Shown: piece after piece, positions 7,293 through 14,200 of the stretch | Layout of the letters: each line of letters opens with the position of its first letter | Numbering within the stretch: position 1 is the stretch's first letter | DNA from: Thermostichus sp047461615 | Lineage (GTDB): Bacteria > Cyanobacteriota > Cyanobacteriia > Thermostichales > Thermostichaceae | Length of the DNA stretch: 32,530 nt | Reading direction: 5' to 3' | Assembly (NCBI RefSeq): GCF_047461615.1 | Contig: NZ_JANSHI010000022.1 | Coordinates: 1-32,530 of the forward strand | The notes under the pieces: generated by a model | Told to the model about the DNA's origin: nothing | Databases searched by the model: none | The model's input: the letters and a program-made list of their open reading frames with translations, nothing else | Translations under genes and position numbers: made by a program

Positions 7293-8966
7293 GTGTTGGG
7301 GTTGCCAAGGCAGCAGTGGAAAAAACCCGGAATCCCCTGGCTGGCAGGTGTGCTTGGCGCCCTGATACTGCTGGGGCCCAGGAGTGCTGCCCAAGCCGAA
7401 TTCCAGTGGCCAGGCCATTTCTCTTTCCCAGGGGGATCTCCCCTGGCTTTTCGGCTTGACGCCTACTGCCGCCAGCCACCGGAGGAAGTGGCGCGCAAGG
7501 CTCAACTGCGCCAGCGGGCTGCCCAGTCGGATGCGGCTTGGGCCGAATACACCCAAGTTTTAGCCGAACACCGCGCTGCCTTGCTCGCCTGCCGCAGCCG
7601 CCGTTGGCCGCAAGTCCAGGCCATTTGGGTGCGCCTGCATCCTTGTGATGCCAATCCGGGCGTGCTGGATCAGGTGTTCGACCAAGTGGTGAACCTAGGC
7701 TACAACCGCGTCTTTATCGAGACCCTGCACGACGGCCGCTCCATCTTGCCGGATGGGGCAGGAGGGATCTGGCCCAGCCTGCAGCCCAATGCCGATTTGC
7801 TGGACTTGGCTCTCAAGGCGGCGCGACGGCGGGGGCTTTCGGCTTATGCGTGGGTGTCTTCCCTCAATTTCGGCTACAGCTACGGTCAGCGCCCGGATCG
7901 CCAGTCCGTCTTGGCCCGCAACGGTCGTGGCCTTGCTACCCTCTTGGATCCGGCAGCAGCCCTCCCGGAAGATTTGGGTAGCCCCGATGAAGTGTTTGTG
8001 GATCCCTTTCACCCCCTGGCGCGACGGGATCTTGCCGAGCTCATCCGCCGGATCTTGCAGCGGCAGCCGGACGGAATCCTCTTCGACTACATTCGCTATC
8101 CCCGCGGCTCGGGGGCCTCAAGCCTAGCCACTAACGTCCGGGATCTGTGGATCCACGGGGAGGGGGCCCGACAGGCCTACCTGGACTTGGCAGAAAACCC
8201 AGCGGGGCGAGCCTTGCTGGAGCGTTACCTAAGGCAGGGCTACATTACCGTAGCGGATGTTCTCCACCTGGATGCCACCTATTCCGAAGAGCCGAGGTGG
8301 CGTCGGCCAGGGGATCCCAGGCCCAGCGCGACTGAGGAATGGGTATTTTCTCCAGAGCTATCGACCTGGGTTACCCGGAGCACAGCAAGCAAGAATTGGC
8401 AGGGAGAGCAGCATTCCACCCCTGCCCATTCAGGGAAGAGCAACTTGGCTCCCACTCCTTCTCCCACGCCCACCCCTCCTGCCGCCGTTCGCCAAGTACG
8501 CTGGCAGCAGCAGCTCTGGGAGCTCAGCGTTGAGTTCGCTCGCCAGGGGGTGCTCGATTACCTTCGACAAGCTGCCCAGCTCGTCTGGAAAAGGGGAATT
8601 CCAAGCGGGGCTGTCTTTTTCCCCGATGGCAACCTGAAGGTAGGGGAGGGGTTTGATGCTCGCCTCCAGCCTTGGGATCGCTTTGATCCAAACATGGAAT
8701 GGCACCCCATGGCCTATGCCAAGTGCGAGGACAGCTCTTGTGTGGTCAAGCAAGTGGAGCGAGTTTTGGCTGTAGCTTCTCCCCAAACCTTTGTTTGTCC
8801 CGCTATTGCTGGGCTGTGGGGACAAGTGCAGCGAAACCGCCCCAGTCTAGAAACTCAGATGGCAGCCCTGGCCCGCCGCTTCCCGCAGTTGTCCTGCGTG
8901 AGTCACTTTTCCCTCTCCTGGATTGAACCGGAGCTGGAGCGCAGCCGCCGTACCTGCCAGCTTTAA
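7293..8966 (+). CDS. Secreted family 10-like glycosyl hydrolase (GHL10/DUF187 type)
   Basis: The 557-aa protein has a signal peptide (hydrophobic core about residues 15-30, AQA cleavage near 35) followed by an N-terminal helical region. A TIM-barrel-like domain then runs from about residue 105: WVRLHPCD, NRVFIETLHDGRSILPD, LSAYAWVSSLNFGYSY and DGILFDYIRYPRG near 264-272. That last motif is characteristic of bacterial GHL10 proteins, thought to act on envelope polysaccharide. A Pro/Ser/Thr-rich linker near 385-400 splits the domain, and the C-terminal half resumes with EWHPMAYAKCEDSSC. The GTG start is supported by AGGAG six bases upstream. The true substrate is unknown. Confidence 0.8.
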   Translation: MLGLPRQQWKKPGIPWLAGVLGALILLGPRSAAQAEFQWPGHFSFPGGSPLAFRLDAYCRQPPEEVARKAQLRQRAAQSDAAWAEYTQVLAEHRAALLACRSRRWPQVQAIWVRLHPCDANPGVLDQVFDQVVNLGYNRVFIETLHDGRSILPDGAGGIWPSLQPNADLLDLALKAARRRGLSAYAWVSSLNFGYSYGQRPDRQSVLARNGRGLATLLDPAAALPEDLGSPDEVFVDPFHPLARRDLAELIRRILQRQPDGILFDYIRYPRGSGASSLATNVRDLWIHGEGARQAYLDLAENPAGRALLERYLRQGYITVADVLHLDATYSEEPRWRRPGDPRPSATEEWVFSPELSTWVTRSTASKNWQGEQHSTPAHSGKSNLAPTPSPTPTPPAAVRQVRWQQQLWELSVEFARQGVLDYLRQAAQLVWKRGIPSGAVFFPDGNLKVGEGFDARLQPWDRFDPNMEWHPMAYAKCEDSSCVVKQVERVLAVASPQTFVCPAIAGLWGQVQRNRPSLETQMAALARRFPQLSCVSHFSLSWIEPELERSRRTCQL

Positions 8967-8994
8967 CGCCCGTACCAATCTAGGAGGCTGCTGT

Positions 8995-9236
8995 CTAAAT
9001 CCTCGACTCAACCACTTGCTGCAACTGCTCCAGAAGCTCAGCCTCGGCAGCGGCGTCGTAGAGCCGTGAGCAAAGTAGCAGGCAGGCAGCTGCGGAAGAT
9101 AGGCGCAGAGCTACAAAGTTGAGATTAGGACCAGAGCGTAGCGCTCGGCGTAGTCCATTAAAGCCTGAGCCGCAGACACAACGCTGTCCTGCACAGGGTG
9201 TGCCGGCGATTGGTCCGCGGTGGGCTTTGAAAACAA
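8995..9236 (-). pseudogene. Probable frameshifted small helical protein gene
   Basis: On the minus strand two protein-like frames abut. The first (TTG at 9236 to TAG at 9111) contains QDSVVSAAQALMDYAERY and ends LVLISTL. The second, one base out of register, continues LNFVALRLSSAAACLLLCSR then LYDAAAEAELLEQLQQVVES and stops at 8995. Joined at the overlap they give a continuous amphipathic helical protein of about 85 residues. This is best explained by a one-base deletion; a recoding event or sequencing error is also possible. The gene would lie downstream of tgt on the same strand. I do not recognise a family. Confidence 0.35.
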
Positions 9237-9256
9237 GGTAGAGACTTCTGGCCGGC

Positions 9257-10354
9257 TTAGCTCCAGGGATCCCAATTTTCGTGAAACTTACCTTCCAGGA
9301 TGGCCTGGCGCATTTTCTGCATGTAGCGCACTAGCTCAGTGATGTTGTGGATAGAAAGCAGAGTGTAGCCCAGGAGCTCCCCTGCGCGGATGAGGTGACA
9401 CAGGTAGGCGCGGCTAAAGTGGCGGCAGGTGTAGCAGGGACAGTCGGAATCAATGGGATCTAGGCTGCGGCGGTGTTCGGCATTCTTGATGTTCCAGCGT
9501 TTGCCCCGGCTGATTACCGTACCATGGCGAGCATAACGGGTGGGGATCACGCAGTCAAACAAATCCACTCCAGCAGCCACTGCGGCCCGTATCTCAGCAT
9601 AGGTGCCCACCCCCATAAGGTAGCGAGGGCGATCTGCCGGCAGTAGAGGAGCTACCTGCCGCACCACGGCGTGCATCAGCTCCACTGGCTCTCCTACACT
9701 CACCCCGCCAATGGCATACCCCGGCAGATCCAACCGACAGACCTCTTCCACCGCCTGGTGGCGCAGCTCTGGGTAAACCCCTCCCTGGACAATGCCAAAC
9801 AAGGCTTGATCTGAACGGCGATGGGCCTCTACACAGCGCTTCAGCCACTGATTGGTTCGCCGCACCGCTGCAGCTACCGCTTCTGGACTAGCAGGGTAGG
9901 GGGGACACTCATCAAAAGCCATGATGATGTCCGCGCCCAAGGCATTTTGGATTTGAATGGCAAGCTCAGGGGTAAAGCGAACCAGACGCCCGTCGTAGGG
10001 GGAGCGGAAGGTCACCCCTTCCTCGTCAATTTTGCGAATGGCGCTGAGGCTGAAGACCTGGAAACCCCCCGAGTCGGTGAGGATGGGGCCCGGCCAGCCC
10101 ATAAAGTGGTGTAGCCCCCCTGCTTCTTGGATGATGCTCTCGCCAGGCTGCAGGTGGAGGTGGTAGGTGTTGCAGAGAAGGATGGGGGCACCTGTTTCCT
10201 TAAGCTGGGCAGGGGTGAGGGTCTTCACGTTGGCCAGAGTTCCCACCGGCATGAAGCAAGGGGTGGGAATTTCGCCGTGGGGGGTGATGAAATATCCCGC
10301 CCGCGCCTGCGTGTTGGGGCAGGTGCCCTCGCAAACAAAAGTAAAAGCCGCCAA
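9257..10354 (-). CDS. tgt: tRNA-guanine transglycosylase (queuine tRNA-ribosyltransferase)
   Basis: This enzyme exchanges guanine-34 of GUN-anticodon tRNAs for the queuosine precursor preQ1. The 365-aa protein shows FMPVGTLANVKTLTP, the catalytic Asp94 in TDSGGFQVFSL, GIVQGG, AIGGVSVGE, and the second catalytic Asp region LFDCVIPTRYARHG. The zinc site is CPCYTC with later Cys and His residues near the C-terminus. Length is normal. The only plausible in-frame start is TTG 10354; no ATG or GTG exists in frame upstream, and the next family-like residues follow within 15 codons. No other queuosine gene lies in the window. Confidence 0.96.
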   Translation of the reverse strand: MAAFTFVCEGTCPNTQARAGYFITPHGEIPTPCFMPVGTLANVKTLTPAQLKETGAPILLCNTYHLHLQPGESIIQEAGGLHHFMGWPGPILTDSGGFQVFSLSAIRKIDEEGVTFRSPYDGRLVRFTPELAIQIQNALGADIIMAFDECPPYPASPEAVAAAVRRTNQWLKRCVEAHRRSDQALFGIVQGGVYPELRHQAVEEVCRLDLPGYAIGGVSVGEPVELMHAVVRQVAPLLPADRPRYLMGVGTYAEIRAAVAAGVDLFDCVIPTRYARHGTVISRGKRWNIKNAEHRRSLDPIDSDCPCYTCRHFSRAYLCHLIRAGELLGYTLLSIHNITELVRYMQKMRQAILEGKFHENWDPWS

Positions 10355-10464
10355 AGTTAGCGCTCTGGATCCATTGCGTGCGCAGCCGAGCTTAGCATAA
10401 GAGTAGGATCCCTTTGCAGAACCTGCCTCTGCCCTTGACAGGGATCCCTTTTCTTGGGCAGACT

Positions 10465-10470
10465 TATAGA
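10465..10470 (+). promoter_or_regulatory. Likely -10 element of the tRNA-Leu gene
   Basis: TATAGA lies five bases before the mature tRNA 5' end, which is the expected place for the -10 box of a tRNA gene transcribed with almost no leader. A perfect TTGACA sits at 10435-10440, but the spacer would be 24 bases, so it is probably not the matching -35 box. Confidence 0.4.
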
Positions 10471-10475
10471 TCGCT

Positions 10476-10558
10476 GCGGAACTGGCGGAATGGTAGACGC
10501 GCTAGATTCAGGTTCTAGTGGCAGCAATGCCATCGGGGTTCAAGTCCCCGGTTCCGCA
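10476..10558 (+). tRNA. tRNA-Leu (anticodon CAG)
   Basis: The 83-base sequence folds as a class II tRNA. The acceptor stem GCGGAAC pairs with GTTCCGC, with discriminator A at 10558. A D-arm with TGGTAGACGC follows. The anticodon stem CTAGA/TCTAG encloses the loop TTCAGGT, so the anticodon is CAG (reads CUG). A long variable arm TGGCAGCAATGCCA and T-arm CGGGGTTCAAGTCCCCG complete it. The variable arm and discriminator A fit leucine. CCA is not encoded (TC follows). CUG is a heavily used leucine codon in the genes here. Confidence 0.95.
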
Positions 10559-10590
10559 TCTAAGTACAGCTAAGATCTCTGGCTTCACCT

Positions 10591-10780
10591 CTACTTCCTC
10601 TTAGCGCGGATCACCTCTGTGTTTCCGGCAACAGCCAGCTCTATATTAGCTTCGGGAAAGGCAGGGCTGTTGGTACCCTTGTATCCCAGGCACATCCCGG
10701 TTTTCCAATCCCCCCAGTGCTACCCCCAAGGCACCATCAATGCTCAAGGCCTTTACCAGGCTATCTTGGAGCTTTTGCAT
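10591..10780 (-). pseudogene. Decayed small roadblock/LC7-like gene (frameshifted and truncated)
   Basis: ATG 10780 opens a minus-strand frame beginning MQKLQDSLVKALSIDGALGV and ending at TAA 10646 after 44 codons. Shifted by one base, the sequence continues EANIELAVAGNTEVIRAKRK and stops at 10591. The order (helix, IDGALGVAL strand, later ANIELAVAGNTEVIRAK) matches my memory of a small roadblock-like family in which a GNTEVVRAK segment is followed by about 30 more residues. These are missing here, so the gene is both frameshifted and truncated. AAAGGAG lies 13 bases before the ATG, and a promoter-like pair lies further upstream. The ancestral function is unknown to me. Confidence 0.55.
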
Positions 10781-10818
10781 AGCTAAAGCTATTCTCCTTT
10801 TGCCGAGCTTGTGGTATC

Positions 10819-10847
10819 ATGCTAGGCCCTTTGTTAAAAAGTTTCAA
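10819..10847 (-). promoter_or_regulatory. Sigma-70-like promoter for the decayed gene
   Basis: Read on the minus strand, TTGAAA (10842-10847) is followed by exactly 17 bases and TAGCAT (10819-10824), a good match to a sigma-70 promoter. It is about 40 bases upstream of ATG 10780 and just downstream, in transcript direction, of the 23-bp tandem repeat. Confidence 0.45.
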
Positions 10848-10865
10848 CCTGAAGTTCCCATACGA

Positions 10866-10911
10866 ACGATAGGAAATAGCCTGGTCAAACGATAGGAAAT
10901 AGCCTAGTCAT
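10866..10911. repeat. Two-copy 23-bp tandem repeat
   Basis: Two adjacent 23-base units, 10866-10888 and 10889-10911, share ACGATAGGAAATAGCCT and then differ at only two of the last six bases (GGTCAA versus AGTCAT). The period is close to two helical turns. The pair begins 18 bp behind the -35 box of the minus-strand promoter, a position typical of activator or response-regulator binding sites. It could also belong to the region upstream of the hybrid kinase. Confidence 0.7.
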
Positions 10912-11156
10912 CTTAACTAACACTATAGATTGGAGTTTATTCTATCAATCTTCCCTGGCTTTGACACCAGTACGAATGTCGAGACTGAGATCCGACCAGC
11001 TTTTTTCTCTTCTGCCTACAGCGGATCTGGATAGGTCAGGCCTGGGCCTGTAATTTTGCCTCGTCTGACGGAGCTGCTGAGCAGGGCGAGAATGCAGACA
11101 GCTCATCCAGCAGGAAGCGGGCTTGGAGAGCGGATCCCTGTAGCTTCCGGTAGAGA
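10912..11156. other. Intergenic region upstream of the hybrid kinase
   Basis: No gene is convincing here. It holds AGATTG/CAATCT arms around a 13-base loop (about 10927-10951) and a perfect TTGACA at 10961-10966 for which I find no well-spaced -10 box. A T-rich run CTTTTTTCTC lies near 11000. Together with the decayed gene and the repeats, it forms about 0.65 kb of non-coding DNA between the tRNA and the kinase. Confidence 0.4.
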
Positions 11157-11199
11157 GGCTTGGAGGTTATGCTGGGGTTACTCTATTGACCTCCAAGCC
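11157..11199 (+). promoter_or_regulatory. Perfect 11-bp inverted repeat just before the hybrid kinase
   Basis: GGCTTGGAGGT (11157-11167) and ACCTCCAAGCC (11189-11199) are perfect inverted copies separated by 21 bases. The repeat ends 2 bp before the in-frame GTG 11202 and 26 bp before ATG 11226. As RNA it would form a stable stem whose left arm contains GGAGG, the only Shine-Dalgarno-like sequence near the start. It could therefore be a translational control hairpin or a dimeric repressor site. Confidence 0.55.
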
Positions 11200-11225
11200 C
11201 GGTGGTTGGGATCCCTTCCTGGCCT

Positions 11226-14200
11226 ATGCCCAAAGCTCCCCTTCCTCCCAACGAAAAAGAGCGGCTGGCTGCCCTGCGGCAGTACCAGATTCTCGATACG
11301 GCACCTGAAACTGCCTTTGACGAGATCGTCCGCCTTGCCGCCCACATCTGCGGCACACCTATCTCTCTGGTGACTCTCATAGACGAGCATCGCCAGTGGT
11401 TTAAAGCCAAATTCGGCGTCGATGTGCAGGAGACTCCCCGGGATGTGGCCTTCTGCGCCCACGCCATCTTGTCTCCCCAAGAGCCGCTGGTGGTGCCGGA
11501 TGCCACTCAGGATCCGCGCTTTGCCGACAACCCTTTTGTTACCCAAGAGCCGCACATCCGCTTCTACGCCGGCGTGCCCTTAGTAACTCCGGAAGGGCAG
11601 GCGTTGGGCACCCTCTGCGTTGTCGATTTCCAACCCCGGCAGCTCAGCCCGGAGCAACTGGATCAGCTCAAGGCCCTGGCCCATCAGGTGGTGGCCCAAT
11701 TGGAGCTGCGCCGCACCTTGAGGGAGCTGGCTCGGACGCCTTTGCTGCCGAAGCCGGGCGACGTCAAACCTGCCCGTAAAAACCGCTTTCTCCTCAAGGT
11801 GACGGCCGGTTTTGGCCTAGCTGCCTTGCTTCTGGGCGGGATCACCTACTCAGCTCAGCGGAATGCCTCTCAACTGCCGCAACTGACAAGCCGAGTGGCC
11901 CACACTCTGAAAGCAATCCAAAGCTTGGAGGGATTGTTGGCGGAAACCTGCGCCGCCGAGGCCGGTCAATATGGTTATCTTCTGACCAATAATCCTCGCT
12001 ATCTCAGTGAGTACCAAGCCAGCCTTGAAGCCACCTCCACCCATCTGCGCTTGTTGAAAGAGCTCACTGCTGACAACCCCCTGCAGCAAGAGCGCCTGAA
12101 GCGCCTAGAGCTGCTGCTGGAGCAACGGCTACGAGTCATCCAAGACTTGATCCGGCTGAGGGAGCAAGAGGGGCTACCTGCCGTTCAGGAAGCTCTAGAA
12201 AGCAGCGAAGGGCCAAGGTTAATTGAGCAAATTGTCGAGTTGATTCGGGTGCTGCAGCAGGAGGAGAATCGCCTTCTGAAGCAACGCAATCAGGAACTGC
12301 AGTTAACCTGGGTGAGAACCAATCTTGTTGCCCTGGGGGGGCTGATTTTCACTTACCTGGTTCTGAGCGCCGTTTACTTCCTCATCCGCCGGGAGACTGC
12401 CGAGCGGGAAAAGGCAGAGCGATCCCTTAGGCAAGAGCGGGACTTTACCAACGCAGTTATCGATACAGCAGGGGCGTTGGTAGTGGTCCTGGATCCGGAA
12501 GGGCGCATCCTGCGCTTTAACCGGGCCGCCGAGCAACTCTCTGGCTACTCGCTGGCGGAAGTCAGGGGCCGGCTACTGTGGGAGGTGGGTTTGATCCCAG
12601 CGGAGGATGTGCCTGGTGTAAAGCAGGCTTTTGAACAGCTCAGGGGCAATCCCTCCCTATTCCTGAACCGCCATGAAAACTTCTGGCGCACCAAGCAAGG
12701 GGCACTGCGGCTGATTGATTGGACCAGCACTGCCCTGGTCAGCGCCGATGGCAAGGTGGAGTTTGTCATAGGCACCGGTCTCGACATCACCGACCGCAAG
12801 CTGGCAGAGCTGGCCCTCAAAGAAAGCGAAGAGCGTTACCGGGATCTCTTTGAAAATGCCACTGATCTCATCCAAAGCGCGGATGCCGAAGGGCACTTTT
12901 TGTATGTCAACCGCGCCTGGAAAGAAACCCTGGGCTACGACGAAACTCAAATCCAGCAAATGAGGGTTTTCGACATCATCCACCCCGACTATCGGCAACA
13001 CTGCCAGATGCTTTTTCAAAGGCTCATGGCAGGAGAGCTATTGGAAAACGTCGAGACGGCCTTTGTAACTGCTAACGGGGAAACGGTCTGGGTGGAGGGC
13101 AATGTCAACTGCCGCTTTGAAGATGGGGTGATGGTCGCCACGCGGGGCATCTTCCGCAACATCACCGAGCGCAAAAAAGCCGCCGAAGAGCTGGAGCGCC
13201 AGAGCCGGCGGGCTCAACTCCTGGCCGATCTGAGCTTAAAGATCCGCCAATCTTTGGATATTGCCGAGATCCTGGAAACGGCGGTAACAGAAATCCAAGC
13301 CCTGCTCAAAGCCGACCGAGTCTTGGTCTACCGCTTCCAGCCGGATGGTTCTGGGATCATCTCCAACGAGAAAACTCAGCCGGGGATCCCCTCCTTGATG
13401 GGAGAGGTGATCGAGGATCCCTGTTTTCAGGAAAAGTACGCCCAGCTCTACAGCCAGGGCCGGGTTTGCGCCGTCAGCAACGTGGAGACCGAAGGGCTGG
13501 AGCCCTGTTACCTGGAGCTGCTGCGAAAAATGCAGGTCAAGGCCAACCTGGTGGTGCCCCTATTGATGGAGCAGCGGCTGTGGGGGCTGTTGCTGGCTCA
13601 CCAGTGCTCGGCACCCCGCCAGTGGCAGCCGTTTGAGATTGAGCTGTTGGCGCAACTGGCCAACCAAATCGGCATTGCCCTCACCCAAGCAGCCCTTTTG
13701 GAGCGGGAGAGAAAGCGCAGCCTCGAGCTAGAACAAGCCCGCAAAGCGGCAGAGCAAGCTGCCCAGGCCAAGAGCAGCTTCTTGGCCACCATGAGCCACG
13801 AGATCCGCACTCCCATGAACGCGGTGTTGGGGATGACGGGGCTGTTGCTGGAGACGCCCCTTACCCCAGAGCAGCGGGATTTTGTGGAGACTATCCGCGT
13901 CAGTGGCGACGCGCTGCTGACTCTCATCAACGACATCCTGGACTTCTCCAAATTGGAGGCCGGGGAAATGGAGCTGGAGATCCTGGATTTTGATCTCCGC
14001 TCGTGTCTAGAAGAGGTGGCAGATCTGTTTGCTGCCACTGCCCACGCCAAGGGCCTGGAGCTGGCAGTGCTCATGCCGCCGGAAGTGCCGCGCTATCTGC
14101 GGGGGGATGCGTCGCGCCTACGGCAAATCCTCAACAACTTGGTAAGCAATGCCATTAAGTTTACCCATCAAGGGGAGGTGGTCATCCAGGCCGAGCTGAT

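Noticed and set aside
10435..10470. TTGACA paired with TATAGA as a tRNA-Leu promoter
   Set aside because: The spacer is 24 bases, too long for a standard sigma-70 promoter; only the -10 element was kept.
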